This document shows, one piece after another, positions 37,501 through 49,111 of a stretch of DNA of 64,000 bases (positions are counted from its first letter, which is position 1; every line of letters begins with the position of its first letter). The stretch comes from Bimastos eiseni (taxonomy: Eukaryota > Annelida > Clitellata > Crassiclitellata > Lumbricidae), in the NCBI GenBank assembly GCA_959347315.1, contig OY365818.1:3468035-3532034 (forward strand), written 5' to 3'. Under the pieces are notes generated by a model, which did not search any database, was not told the origin of the DNA, and saw only the letters and a program-made list of their open reading frames with translations. The translations under genes and the position numbers were made by a program.

Positions 37501-38122
37501 ACAACACTCAAACAATAGTGAAGATAATGATAATCATAAGATTGGCAGTAGTAATGTAATTGCAATAATTCCATCGTAATAATAACAGCAATAATAACGT
37601 AGGCAGAGAAATTCAGGGCCCTAGACAGAGAAATTCAGGGCCCTAGACAGAGAAATTCCAGGCCCCTAGTCAGAAATTCCAGGACCCTAGGCAGAAATAT
37701 TCCAATCCCATAGGAAGAGAAATAACATGCCTTTGGCAGAGAAATTCAGGCTTCCCAGGCAGAGACATTCATTATACATAACAAGGCGTAAATCAGAAAC
37801 AAAATTACATATGATTACATAAACATATGATTAATTTAATTAATAAACATGACGACATATCACAGACTGAAGTTATCGCACCAGGAAGCAAGTAAATAAG
37901 AAATATAATTGTCTGTCTATACCACAAATCTCCCCGTCGTCCTATTTTCAAAATTCTTACCCCATACACCAGCGACGATTTTCTCTGGTTACCGTAGTTG
38001 CCGAACATCTCGTGTGACCTGAGATCAGCATAATTCAGCTCTTCCTCGTCAGTATCCGGAAGCTTTGAAGCCAAACTCGAGGAAGCCGCTAATTGGAAGC
38101 AAAGGAGCATAAAGAAAAGCAT
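34507..38122 (-). CDS. GM2 activator-like protein, copy 1
   Basis: GM2A-family proteins are secreted/lysosomal lipid-binding beta-cup proteins that lift glycolipids from membranes for hexosaminidase. Exons: A 37961-38122 (signal peptide MLFFMLLCFQLAASSSLA, acidic leader, QRKSSLVYG), B 36577-36735 (WLDCGD, LPGNIIVSFNATV), C 35962-36141 (VDICKDL, GGCNRDDICDI, Pro/Ala-rich loop, NPICPLKK), D 34507-34641 (FSLPPTQFSLI, PSGSYIVTV, RIACLYI, TGA at 34507). All junctions are phase 0; total 211 residues. Six family cysteines are present. Intron 3 starts with GC rather than GT (AAAAAG then gcaggc) and holds a 1.3-kb purine-rich repeat. Exon B's donor (GCG then gtcaat) is weak and the leader's last residue differs from its paralogues (Gly for Glu), so splicing may be less efficient. 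A TATA box lies about 115 bp upstream of the ATG. Confidence 0.85.
34690..35945. repeat. Purine-rich tract with a perfect 60-bp tandem array (GM2A copy 1 intron 3)
   Basis: Plus-strand sequence is almost wholly G and A (GGA/GAAG motifs). From about 35290 to 35850 a 60-base unit containing 'gaaaagtactaggaggtgga' is repeated about nine times, at least eight back-to-back copies being identical. Since 60 is a multiple of three, a 314-codon frame stays open through it, but it is spurious. On the transcribed strand the tract is polypyrimidine. Confidence 0.95.
36160..36325. repeat. ~20-bp tandem repeat in GM2A copy 1 intron 2
   Basis: About seven copies of 'ctctggtgatcaataattga' variants begin just upstream (in transcription) of exon C. 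Copies 2-4 retain single relics of this motif at the same place. Confidence 0.8.
36765..36940. repeat. CATT/CAGT/CATA tetranucleotide repeat (GM2A copy 1 intron 1)
   Basis: A simple repeat close upstream of exon B. Equivalent CATT/CAGT repeats sit at the same position in copy 3 (47530-47755) and copy 4 (53805-53875). Confidence 0.9.
37596..37770. repeat. ~22-bp minisatellite in GM2A copy 1 intron 1
   Basis: Seven or eight units of 'cagagaaattcagggcccta' type. Copy 4 has a two-unit relative at about 54218-54265. Confidence 0.8.
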
Positions 38123-38234
38123 CTCGAACGCTGGCTTAAACAGAACCTATGCTATCACCAATCAATTTCACCGCATATAAAGTGAACCCTTTGTAAATTT
38201 AAACATGCCCAGTTGACTATGCTGGTATCACACG

Positions 38235-38243
38235 ATTTTTATA
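38235..38243 (-). promoter_or_regulatory. TATA box of GM2A copy 1
   Basis: TATAAAAAT on the minus strand, about 113 bp before the ATG, inside a block (ggtataaaaatcgtgt) shared with copy 3 and, with changes, with copies 2 and 4. Confidence 0.6.
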
Positions 38244-39886
38244 CCAAACGGCATTTGTAGGGGCCTACTAGGGGGCTGATTAGCGCTTACTGTTTCTGCC
38301 TGCAATAATTGGCTTCTTATTGGTTTCCCTATACTACAGCGCAGGATAATGACGAATGATGGAGTAGGCCTACGTTAATTGTTTTCAGTTATAGGCCTAG
38401 CAATTACATAAATTAGTAGGCTTTGTCTCGCAAAAACGTTGCGACTGGTAATGAGCAAAAACTGGGCTAATTAGCAACCCGTCCTGTAAAGACAATTTAT
38501 CACAAATACATAATTTTATGTGTTAACAAAATGGTTGAAATCTTTCCCTACTCTTTTCAGTCAGGTGATCATTTTGTTTCCTCGATTTAATTGCTGCATA
38601 TAGTATTTTAACGGCCAAGCATGTGAAGTATGATATTTGTTGCTTCGAAGTAAGCCACAACTCGGCATTAGCCTACTCTGACTAGAGACATAGGCCTACA
38701 TGTAGGTCTAAGCCTACTATGGATCCGAGCATTATTTAAATCGGATTTCAGATTTTCTGTTTTGTAAGCGAAAATCAGATTTTTGAAAAGCGAAAATCGC
38801 ATTTAATAGGTCTATTATTTATCAATTTCATAGTGAAAAACTAAAAATGACAAAGACTAGTAAATTTATGCATTGTTAGAAGTCTAACGTTTACCTTTGT
38901 TTCATCCATTATGGCTGCCTGTTTAACACCCCAGACGTTTTGTGTATCGTATTTACAAATCTTCAACTGGCATAAAACTTGCTCAAATTGCCAACCTAAA
39001 GATCAAGAGACTTTTAGAATATTATAAAACTAGGACTCGGTGCAACTCATTCGTAAAACTCGGTAATCGATTCGATTCATTCCTAAAGTGTAGCCTAGTA
39101 GAAATGTCACTTCTCCTCACCTTAGTATCTATGAGGGAAGATAGTGATTTATTCATCTGAGTTTGAAAAGCCAGTGCAGACAACAAGGCCAGATTAATGG
39201 ATGGATGAGGAAGGACAGTCTAGTCATGCCCGTAACCTTTGAACTCGGTTGAGTAAGATTATAACAGGAGTGGTCTCTGTTGGCTCTGATTTTATTTTCT
39301 AACGTTGAATGTTATGCGAGACATTTTCAATAGCCTGAATTGTAATTTATTATGATTTTACTTGCGACGATTTATATAGCGCCGTGCGTAGCAAGCTTCT
39401 TCTGTAGGTGCTTCACATGACAATTCGCAGTAAATTAGAAAAATAATTCTCGACACTACTTAGAAAGTACAATTTATACTGTTTTTGAAAGCGGGAATGG
39501 TTATGGCTTCCTGGATGATTGCAGGGAAACTGTTCCAGGCACATGGACAGCGTCTGATAGTGGAATTGAGTGTTCGATCCATGTCCCAATTAAGCAGATT
39601 AAGTTTTGCATCATAGCTGTCAGTTTTGTAATTCTGTTTGTCCGTTTTTGTCGATGACAGTTCAAAATATGGATTGCGATGGATGGCATAGGTCTATATA
39701 ACTTATAATCATCATTGCTGTGACACAGCGTTAGAAAAGTATACGGAGTACCTTTGTACGCCTGGCGAGAAAATTCCAATGGTAGTGCAAGACTCATATT
39801 GAACACAGAATCTTTGAACACAGAATCTTTGAACACAGAATCTTTGAACACAGAACAGGTTTATCACATTTTGTCGATAATGAGAT

Positions 39887-40064
39887 TATAATTTGACAAT
39901 TACGAGTAGAATGTCGAGTTCAGAATCACTAGCAGAATATTCGGGAAAAGTCTTGAGTGGACCAGCATTTAACCTTGATATTTTATTTTCGGTTTAGTTC
40001 TTTTGAGTCGAATCCATCGAAATTTTGTATTGACTTTGATTGTCTCGAAAGCATGGGACACTAA
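39887..40064 (+). pseudogene. Relic of DCTD last intron and last exon (unit 2)
   Basis: Contains 'cagaatcactagcagaatat' of DCTD intron 4, an acceptor (cggtttag) and a 67-base exon (39998-40064) of exactly the DCTD length. It still reads open to a TAA: SFESNPSKFCIDFDCLESMG against the DCTD end [19 protein letters not shown]. No upstream DCTD exons exist here, so it cannot encode the enzyme. Confidence 0.85.
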
Positions 40065-40369
40065 TCTTAGGAAGCTTTAGTTTTGCGGTTAGGCCTACAT
40101 GTATCTTCCACAATCCCGAATGATTTTCGAGTATTACTGCAATCGAGTAAAACATTTATGACTTGGATTTATTTTGAATTTATCTTAAATAATCTTTCGA
40201 TGATTGCCTTTTCTGGTTTTCTACCCATTTCTTTTACCCTATGGGGTTTCTTTGGAGCTGTCTTCGTTAAACTTCGGTCGAGGTGCGATCAGCCGTACAT
40301 TGGGGACAACATTGGTTTCTGTGAAGTTTTCATTTTCATTTCATTTTCCGAAATTTGATACCGCCCTTC

Positions 40370-40568
40370 TTCCAACATATTTTTGTTCAGAAGTGCACAG
40401 ACACACGCCTCGACGGCGCAATTGCAGTTATAATGCAGAGCAATGGTGCACGAAGGACTTGTTCAAGGTCTCTACACAGTGACGCCCCGGACGAGGCTCG
40501 AACCCGCGCGCTCAGCACACACTGAGCGTTACGGGCCGACCGCTCTAACCGATCGGCCACTGTGACAC
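40370..40568 (-). mobile_element. tRNA-derived SINE
   Basis: Minus strand has an A box in 'tggccgatcggttagagcgg' and a B box 'gggttcgagcc', spaced as in a tRNA gene, followed by a non-tRNA body ending near 'tttgatacc'. A second copy is at 50508-50712. Confidence 0.75.
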
Positions 40569-40834
40569 ATCTCGGCCACTGTGCTGCACCAAGTTTTGTC
40601 GGGATATCATGAACAGCAGGCCTATGTTGCGCAAATTTCTAGCAGTGAGCGATTTCTAGTAATAGTTTGAATGTAAAGTCTGGATTTAGACCTTTAGGCA
40701 TATTTATGCTGATATTATGTAGATAAAAGTTCTTAGAGCTTCTCAGAAACTTCACTTAACTTCAAACATGTTCCTATAGTTATCAAATTTTGACCTAGAT
40801 TTGCTGCCTCTTTCTGTGTAAACGTACGAGTAAT

Positions 40835-40990
40835 TAAAACATGCTTTAATTACTGCAGACACAGTTTCTCTGTTTCACAGTCGCAGTGGCATAAGGTGAT
40901 GAGCTGGAGTAAACATGTAGTACAGACTTTTTCTGCGATGGAGTTATCCTCAGAAAACGAACTTTGCTTATCTGAAACAAAATAGTTTGT
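40835..40990. other. Conserved non-coding block of the duplicated unit (unit 2)
   Basis: Contains 'tggcataaggtgatgagctg', 'gagtaaacatgtagtacaga' and 'ggagttatcctcagaa'. Homologous blocks lie at 33395-33545, 45805-45970 and 51560-51725, each 0.5-1.2 kb below the GM2A stop codon. Frames are not kept between copies, so it is probably 3' UTR or 3'-end regulatory sequence. Confidence 0.7.
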
Positions 40991-41470
40991 GACGACTGAC
41001 CTGTGATTGTTGATATGAAATTTTCTAAGAACCCTAAAATTGATCCAGGTCTCGGCAAAGCCTCTCGTCTTATGTATAGGACAGCCTATCTTTGCTCCCC
41101 AAAACCTCTGATCTGTGTCCATCCCGATTTTTCCTAGAGGGACTATTATGTCGACACCGTCCCCGTGTATGCGAGACGGTCTCGGCAGTGGTCGCTCTAC
41201 CCTTTCGGCGCAGCTTGGCCCAGAGACTCTGAACATCCATGCCATGTTTCAGCTGTTGATTGAATTCGGTGGTTTGGTTACACGCTTGTGCGTGGACCAG
41301 CCTTTGGCGACTCTTTTAGCTTACAAGGCGTTATTTTGCTAGGATAATTGTTCTGACAGTCGTTGATGACATTAAACGATGACATGTAACATCGTGTAGT
41401 CTAGATTTCTTGAAGAGGCGCTATGAAGTTCATTCATTCATTTATGATAGTATGCAGTTTGTAACGAAAC

Positions 41471-44181
41471 TCACTCGATGTTCAGTGTGACGTATACGCA
41501 AGCTGCGTGTTTCTTGTTTTTGATGAAGACGGCCGTGACCTCATACTGTCCAGAGGGAGACTCAATGGTCAGAGGGAACGGTGTGGGAGGAAGAGTGAAA
41601 TCGCCCTGAAAATATCAGCAAGAAAGTCGAGGTGTGTATGATATAATTGAAAATAGGTATAGCGTCATTCTGGAGAAACCTTGCAGTCGCTCCTAATGTA
41701 AAACTCTGAAAGACGGTCAAACAGAAGAGGAGAAGGAGAAGGAGGAGATGGCAGAGGAGGGTAGTGATAGAGGAGAAAAGGAGGAGGAGGTGGAAGAGGA
41801 GGGGTAGTAATAGAGGAGGAGGTAGAAGAGGAGTGGTGGTAGAAGAGGAGGTGGAGGTAGCAGAGAGGAGGTGGAAAAGGATGGGTAGTGATAGAGGAGG
41901 TGATAGAGTAGTAGGTGAAAGAGTTGGTGGTGATAGAGAAGGTGGAGGTGGCGGGAAAGGAGGAGGTGGAAAATGAGTTGCGCTGATTGATGAGAAGAGG
42001 GACTTGGTGGAAGAGGTGGTGAAAGAGGGGTAGAATGTGCCTGGAAGAGGAGAGGCTGGTGAGAGAAGAAGAGGTGGTTGAAAAGGAGGAGGTCGGACAG
42101 GAAGAGTGATGACAGAGGAGTCGTTGGAAGAGGAAGGGGAGAAAGAAAAGGATGCGGAGGAGGGGCGGAATGCAAGGCTTACCTTTTTCATCGGGCAGAT
42201 TGGATTCTGTTGCTCATTCTTATGATTATCTCTCTCGGCTGCTGATGCTGGTGGTAGTGGTGTGGGTTGGATGTTGCAGATGTCTTCCCGAACGCATCCT
42301 TCGACTACATTCTTGCAAACGTTGACCCATCCACGATCAGTCTTCCTCTTTATAGGCAATTTTGCCTGAGATGCATTACAACAATCCGAATTGAGGCTCT
42401 CTGGTAATTAATCTGCAATTGATTCACTCGAACTCATTGGTCATTCGGTCGATGGATCAAGTAAATCGATCTTTAATTCGGTCGGTTTATCAGACTGGTC
42501 AAACCGATGTAAGGAACTAAGGCTGTACAGAATAAGCGATCTTCACGTTTCACGTTTCGACCTAACACGAATAAATGGACCAACTATTCGGCCGAATACG
42601 AATGCGTGTAGTGAACAAAATAGATCTATTTTTGAAAAATTTCAAAATTTTCAAATGTCCGCAAACGTTTCAGATCAGTATAATTAATGCATGAACTAAT
42701 TGTATACAGTTTACTACATGTAATTTTTCCATCCTTCTGACAATGTGTGTTAAATAAGAATGGAACTAACTGAACTAAACTTAGAAATGATGATACGGTC
42801 GGCAGCGCGATACCGTGGTCCAGACAGTAGAGAGTTACTTCAGTTAACTCGATATAGTAGTCGCCGTATTCGGTCCGACCGCTACAATTCGGCCGAACAG
42901 CTAATTGGCCGACTATTCGGCTCCGTAGCGATTGCAGAACGAATATTCGGTTCAACCCAGCAATCAACATGAATGAATCCGAATTAATATCGATTAATCT
43001 GATTTAATACGAATCATTAATGTATTGAAATGAATGTTCAATGCTGACTGACTCCGATTGGTGCTTCAATGTCTTCTCCTACGGTTGCGTTGAATGAGAG
43101 AATCATGTTTCCTGGTAGATGCAGAGGATGAGGAGAGATGGTGAGGTTCCTGAAATGAACCAGCGATCCTCTGCCTCCGCAGTCACGCCACTTGAACGAC
43201 GACTCATCGTGTCCGTTCATCTTGCTCTGAAACTCAAAGCCAATCATACGTGACCGTCATTCATCCATCCAGTGGTGGCGATCTCTTTTGGCAGATGGGG
43301 ATGGGGGGGGGGGCCCGCGGACACTCTTGTGAGGAGTAAGAACTGTCGCGCGAGGGGAGAACAATTTTTACTTCTGTCTGTTTACAAAGACACGTTTAAA
43401 TTATTAATTTTTAAAACTTAACGGTACTTATACGAATACGAATCGAACAATCGATTGGTAGGCGATTAATCGATTAATCGAATAATCGCATACCAATCGA
43501 TTAATCGAACTACTCGATTAATTGACGCCTACTAATTGAGATTAGTAAAAGTCATTAATCGCCCAAGCATAACTATGGACGATATTAGTGTCTCAGAGGA
43601 CACTGTCGCAGCTTTTAAGAGGAAACTTGGAAAATTGGGCTATTAAACTTATCGAGGCCATATTACAGGAGTCTTAACACAGACTAAACGTCTTCTGAAT
43701 CACTTTAAACCCTTGTTATGGTCGTTAGAGGGTTAAACAATATGTACCTGCGTCCTCTAATAATGATATTTTTCAAAAGTTTATTTCGAGCCAATTCGGG
43801 CAGCTACAAATCGCAAGCCCCTGGGTACGTGTCCCCGACTCTTTGGGTGATCCTGAGAGTAATGATATAATTAGATAAATTAATGATTAAATATGCATCA
43901 TGACATACCCTGGACAGAAGCAGCACGTTGCATGAGCACGTAGGACGCAAATAATTAAAAAAACGTGTGCCACAAAATAATCTCCATCATCCTACATGTA
44001 TTTTCAAAGTACTTGCCTCATGCACCAACGATGATTTTCTCAGGCTACCGTAGCTGCCGATGAACTCGCTTGACCAGAGTTCGGTATCGCCATACATCTC
44101 TTCGTCATCAATACCCTGGAGCTCCAAGGCCAATACCGAGTAACTCGCCACTAGGAAGCAGAGGATCGCCAAGGAAGACAT
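41471..44181 (-). CDS. GM2 activator-like protein, copy 2
   Basis: Exons: A 44017-44181 (signal peptide MSSLAILCFLVASYSVLA, then an acidic leader ending RKSSLVHE), B 43053-43226 (FKWRDCGG, RNLTISPHPLHLPGN, SFNATV), C 42183-42365 (WVNVCKNV, EGCVREDICNI, NPICPMKK), D 41471-41605 (FTLPPTPFPLT, SGQYEVTAVF, AACVYVTLNI). All phase 0, total 218 residues, six cysteines. The intron 1 donor is GC, in the full GC-donor consensus GAG then gcaagt. Potential N-glycosylation sites are NLT and NAT. Intron 3 carries the shared purine tract (41715-42165). TATA box about 130 bp upstream; a CACGTG lies about 410 bp upstream. Exon sequences look intact, so this is probably a working gene. Confidence 0.88.
41715..42165. 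repeat. Purine-rich tract, GM2A copy 2 intron 3
   Basis: GGA/GGT-rich on the plus strand, ending at the exon C donor. Creates long proline/serine frames on the minus strand that are extensions of exon C and not protein. Confidence 0.9.
43449..43502. repeat. Imperfect palindrome built on aatcgatt
   Basis: 'aatcgattggtaggcgatta' faces 'taatcgcataccaatcgatt' across a short AT-rich centre, so the strand can fold back. It lies in intron 1 of GM2A copy 2. Confidence 0.6.
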
Positions 44182-44309
44182 CTTGCAGTTCTGATACTCT
44201 AGCCAACACAGAACCTCTGCTATCACCAAGTTTACCGAATGCAAAGTAAACCCTTTGAAAGCTTAAACCGTGCAGGGCTGACTAGGCGTGGCAGGACGCA
44301 TAGTACACC

Positions 44310-44318
44310 ATTTTTATA
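44310..44318 (-). promoter_or_regulatory. TATA box of GM2A copy 2
   Basis: TATAAAAAT on the minus strand about 130 bp before the ATG, aligned with the boxes of copies 1 and 3. Confidence 0.6.
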
Positions 44319-44586
44319 CGAAATTGACTCGTTGACTCAAAAAAAACCGTTTAGATTAAGCACTGACGTGCACAGCTTCAGCCCATAATTGGTCTCTTGT
44401 TGGTTTCCCTTTCAGCTGAGAATAATGACTACTAAACGAGTTTTCTTTTAAGGCCTATGTAGCAATTACATAAATTAAGAGGACTTTGTTTCAATCGCCA
44501 ACTTGGCGGCTGGCAATGAGCAAAACTATTTCTTGTCGCATTAGTGTTAACAAAATGGTTGAAATCTTTTTCTCTATCGCTTTTCA

Positions 44587-44594
44587 GTCACGTG
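44587..44594. promoter_or_regulatory. CACGTG E-box upstream of GM2A copy 2
   Basis: GTCACGTG, eight of the ten bases of the CLEAR element bound by TFEB-type factors. The aligned positions in copies 1, 3 and 4 are not CACGTG. Confidence 0.4.
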
Positions 44595-45689
44595 CTTACT
44601 TTCTTTGACGTCATTGCTGCATATCTTATTTTAACGCATGTGAAATGCGATAAGCAAATCAGCTCATGCATATATTTAAAGATAATTGTTTACTTTATTT
44701 TCATTCAGTTTGTTTACGATGCCAGAGCGCTGTATGTACGCAGCATGTTTGTAAATCGCAATAGGTAACCGAAGTAACAGAAATTATGCAAGTTGCAAAA
44801 CCAAAAATCAAGAGAATGAGACTTTTAGATTTACGAAACTCAGACTCGGACCGTACAACTCCGTCGTAAAGCTCGTCACTCGGCAGGACATTGACATTCG
44901 GTTCTTTCCTAAAGTAGTTGAAACTTCACTTTCCTTTGCTTTGGCATATGATGGCGGGTGGTGATTAATTCATGTGAGTTTTGAAAGCCAGTGCAGAGAA
45001 GAAAGACATGTGAATAGATGGATGAGGAAAAACTCTGGTCATGCCTCTAACCCTTTAACTCGGATTCATTCACTCACTGCCAAAATTGATATAGCACCCC
45101 TTCAATAAACCTACTCAACGGCGCTCTCAGCCAGGCTGCGGCGAAACCAAAAAGACTTGATGATACGGTAGAAGGTTGGTAAATTGTTCCCAGGGAGTAT
45201 GTCAGCGCTAGCTGGAACCCGTTCCAAATGGGTGGGGGACCTACAAACGAGTAGGCTCGGTGCTGTTTGATCGAAGATCGAGCTCACTGGACCAACAGCT
45301 ACCCCTATCCGAAGAACGGAGGGCCCTACGGTAAAATGTGTCAGAAACCGAGCCACGCATGTAGACTACTTAGATTTGGGCGACCTCTGTTAGCGGAACG
45401 GTTCGTTCCTTTGGGGTTTCTCATTGTTCACTGCAAACTGTTATTCTATTGTTACCGTGATTATATTGTGCAAGCCAACACCATTACGTAATTGGCCAAC
45501 ATGCTCATATAGATACAAATTACCTGTCAAAGACGACGGGAACTTAATATCTAGAATCGACCGAAAAGGAAAAGTTGACAGACAAATAATCCGTACTTTA
45601 TGGAAATACCTACATTTCTACATGTATCTAGTCAATTATAATAATTTTTCTGTAAGGCATGATGCGGTCTGTCATCTAGCAGATATTTA

Positions 45690-45760
45690 TTAAAATAAAC
45701 GAATATCATTATTATGAATGTTATAGACTTTGAATGTATCGAAAGCACCATTTTCCTGCT
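45690..45760 (+). pseudogene. Relic of DCTD last exon (unit 3)
   Basis: Only the centre survives: 'atgttatagactttgaatgt' plus 'atcgaaagcac', reading VIDFECIEST as in DCTD. Acceptor and 5' half are lost. Confidence 0.75.
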
Positions 45761-46387
45761 GTTATCATTTCTTGGACTGTATTTGCCGCTTCGTTCTGTG
45801 TTAACTTCATTCATGATTATAATTACTGCAGACACACGCAACAAGGTTTTTAGGTTTTCCCGTTGCAGTGGCATAAGGTGATGAGCTGGAGTAAACGTGT
45901 AGTACAGAAAGTTTCTGCGGTGGAGTTATCCTCAGAAGACGAACTTTACTTGCCTATCTGACACAAAACAGATTATGACGAATGTCTAAATCATTTGACA
46001 CTTGATCATTGATTAGACACTCTCCAAGAAGCCCTGTCCTGACGCAATTCTCAGGAAAACCTTTTGTTATATCTCGAATCTGTTCCTTCGCCCCAAGTCC
46101 TTGATCGTTCGGTGTCCATCCAGATTTTGACAACCCTCTGGTTGTCTCCCTCGGATCCTAATTCTGGCGAAGCAATAATAGAATCGATAAGAAATCGCAC
46201 ATGTAATCGCGCACGGAACAGGGCTCGTAAATAAGCTGGGCCCTGCGCTTGGTTTTGGAGTGGCGCTTTAGAAGTTTGGAGATTACAATTACGAATTGAC
46301 ATAGCAGCTAGAGTGAATAAGCTGGGGCCCTGCGCTTGGCTTTCGAGCGACGCTTTAGAAGTTTGGAGGTTTAGTTTGTTGAGAAAC

Positions 46388-48983
46388 TCACTCGATATCC
46401 AGCCTGACGTATAAGCAAGCGATACGTCTTTTGTCCCTGCGAAATATAGTCGTGACTGCGTACCGTCCAGCGGACAATTTAGTGGTCAGAGGGAACGGCG
46501 TGGGAGGCAGAGTGAAGTGGCCCTGAAAATATCAATAAGAATTTTGTAACTCACTGTGGTTTGACAATCAAGCACATTGAACGAATATATACAAGACCGA
46601 CGCGTTATTGCAAATTAATATAGCGCCATTGCGTCGGAGTTACTCCAGACCTACTAGCACTCTGGGAAGACGATAGATCAGAAGAGGAGGAGGAGGAAGA
46701 AGAGGAGGAGGAGGAGGAAGAGGAGGAGGTGATGGAAGGGGTGGATGTGGAAGAGGATGAGGTAGAGGGGGAGGTGATTCAAGAGGAGGCGAGATGAAGG
46801 CCGAGGTGGTGGAAGAGGAGGAGTAGGAGGAGCAGGAGGAAGAGCAGGAGGAGCAGGAAGAGGAGGACGAGAAGGCGGAGCTTACCTTTTTCATCGTGCA
46901 GATTGGATTCTGTCGTTCATCCTCATCTCCCTTGGCTGCTGCTGCTGGTGGTGTGGGTTGGACTTTGCAGATGTCATTCAGTTCGCATCCTCCTCGTACA
47001 TCCTTACAAATGTTCGTCCATTTCTTTTCAGTCAACCTCCGCACACGAAATTTCGCCTGAAATGCGATGAAACAATCGAAATTGAAGCCCTCTGGTGATG
47101 AGTAAGTGATTCAGGCAATCAGTTGTTCGATCAATGACTTAAACTGATGGATCATTCGTTCGACGGATCGATCTAATCGATCATTAGGTCTAATTACCTG
47201 ACTAATAAAACTACAACAATGATCATGAATTAAGCCGAATTAATATCGATTAATCTGATATAATACGAATCAATATGTTGTGCTGAAGGGTTGTTGCTGA
47301 CTGACCTCGATTGGTGCCTCTATGTCTTCGTCCACGGTTGCATTGAAAGAGACAATGATGTTTCCTGGAAGATGCAGAGGTCGAGGAGAGATGCTGAAGC
47401 TTTTGATGTGAATCAACGGTTCTTTGCCTGCGCAGTCATACCAGACGAACGACTCGTTCTTTCCGTTCATCTTCCTCTGAAAGAAAGACAATCACAAGTG
47501 ACTGTCATTCACATATTCATGCGTTGGTTTATTCGTTCAATAATCCATTCATTCATTCATTCGTTCATTCATCCATTCGTTCGTTCATTCGTTCATTCAA
47601 TCATTCATTCATTCATTCATTCATTCATTCAGTCAGTCAGTCAGTCAGTCATTCAATCAATCAATAGTTTTTTATACACGCAATCATTCGTCAATTCATT
47701 CATTCGTTCATTCAATCAATCATTAGTTCATTAATTCATTAACTCATTCACTTATTCATTCATTATGGAAACGCATGTGACGCCCTACTCAGAGGCTCTC
47801 TCCATCCATCTGGATTCTAGAACATGATCTGGTGATGCGTTGTGATACCTCGATTGATACTTGGAGATTAGGTATTGGGGCTTGGTGAATTCACGGGGTC
47901 AATCCCACTGAAACAGAATTTATCTGGCTGGGACAGGACAACAACTGGCAAAGCTTGACCATGGCGCACTCTCTGCTGCGTTTCACAACTTTACTTTTGC
48001 TACTTCCGTGCGAGATCTTGGCATTGTCTCTGATCGCAAAAGCGGCGATCTCGTTCGAGAGTTGGGGAGACATCCATTGAGAGTGGTAAAACATGTGGAG
48101 TGGGGAATGTGTAACTTATCTCCTCTTTGCAAAAGGTGAGAGGTACTTAACCACCTGCCCACCCCCCACCGCCCCCCTTACCCACCCACCACCCCGGGGA
48201 TCGTAATCCCTGCTTGATCAAGAGAGCTTTCTTTCGCCAAGCACGTCAACTCAGTAAGTCACAACTGCTTCAGTCAGCTGCGACAATTGCGTAGTGATCT
48301 CCAGCGCACTCTCTTTCAGTCCTGCAATCACTCTTGTGCATCCTTTTGGCACTAGTTGTCTTGACTACTGCTCCACCATATATGCGGACATTTCACGAGG
48401 CAGGATTTGGCAACTGGAACAGGTCCACCGGTCGGAGGCACCTATGATAGGAGGCATTTCTAGGACAGGACATGTTTCTGCTTACGTGTATGTACGTGAC
48501 ATTGACCTCCCCTCCCGCAGCGCATTGCATTTCGAATCGCCGCCATGGTATCGCACTGTCATGTTGGGGCTGCGCCTGCTTCCCTTCATGAGCTACATTC
48601 TGCCACTCAGCTGCAAGCGCTCGGAGGGAAATTCCGGGCACATAAAAATTACTATTATCTAGCCCATTTCACGAGGCTTGATAAAAGTAATATTAATTTT
48701 TTTAAATCAATAAACATAATGACATAACACAGAGTGAATCTATCGCAACTGGAAGCAAGTAAATTAGAAATATATTTGTCCGCCACAAAGCTCCCCATCA
48801 TCCTACTTCCAAATTCCTCACCTCGTACACCAACGACGATTTTCTCTGACTACCGTACTTGCTGAACAACTCGTATGACCTGAATTCAGCATCGTCGATC
48901 TGTTCCTCATCAGTACCCGGAAGCTCAAAGGCCAAGCTCGAGGAAGCCGCAAATAGGAAGCATAGGATCGTCAAGGAAGACAT
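46388..48983 (-). CDS. GM2 activator-like protein, copy 3
   Basis: Exons: A 48822-48983 (signal peptide MSSLTILCFLFAASSSLA, acidic leader, QRKSSLVYE), B 47306-47476 (FVWYDCAG, LPGNIIVSFNATV), C 46886-47056 (WTNICKDV, GGCELNDICKV, QNPICTMKK), D 46388-46522 (FTLPPTPFPLT, SAGRYAVTTIF, RIACLYVRLDI). All phase 0 with GT-AG introns, 212 residues, six cysteines, one NAT glycosylation site in exon B. This is the tidiest of the derived copies: consensus donors, a TATA box 120 bp upstream and no frame damage. Exon C is shorter than in copies 2 and 4 because the loop between CKV and NPIC is reduced. Likely functional; the lipid partner is unknown. Confidence 0.88.
46680..46880. repeat. Purine-rich tract, GM2A copy 3 intron 3
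   Basis: About 200 bases of GGA/GAA, the shortest version among copies 1-4, ending at the exon C donor. Confidence 0.9.
47530..47755. repeat. CATT/CAGT tetranucleotide repeat (GM2A copy 3 intron 1)
   Basis: Equivalent in position to the repeats near exon B in copies 1 and 4. Confidence 0.9.
47920..48645 (+). mobile_element. LINE reverse-transcriptase fragment in GM2A copy 3 intron 1
   Basis: Broken plus-strand frames give FATSVRDLGIVSD, then HNCFSQLRQLR, then CLDYCSTIYADISRGRIWQL, in the order of the thumb/connection part of CR1/L2/jockey-type reverse transcriptases (SVRDLGV, CFYQLRQLR, SRLDYCNSL). Several frameshifts and stops. It is inserted in sense opposite to the host gene. Confidence 0.75.
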
Positions 48984-49102
48984 CGTTCACGCTGGCCAAC
49001 ACAGAACCTGTGCTATCAACAATTTCACCATAAACAAAGTTAACTCTTTGTCGATTCAAAACGTGCAAGGCTGGCTGTGCGAAGTTAGACGCATGGCACA
49101 CG

Positions 49103-49111
49103 ATTTTTATA
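49103..49111 (-). promoter_or_regulatory. TATA box of GM2A copy 3
   Basis: TATAAAAAT, 120 bp before the ATG. Confidence 0.6.

Noticed and set aside
40501..40568. Possible functional tRNA gene (A and B boxes present)
   Set aside because: The cloverleaf is incomplete and the sequence recurs with the same non-tRNA body at 50.5-50.7 kb, so it is a SINE head.
41562..42359. 265-codon minus-strand ORF spanning GM2A copy 2 exons C and D
   Set aside because: Exon C is real up to its GT donor; the middle is translated purine-tract intron, and exon D is used in its own spliced frame, so intron-retained protein is unlikely.
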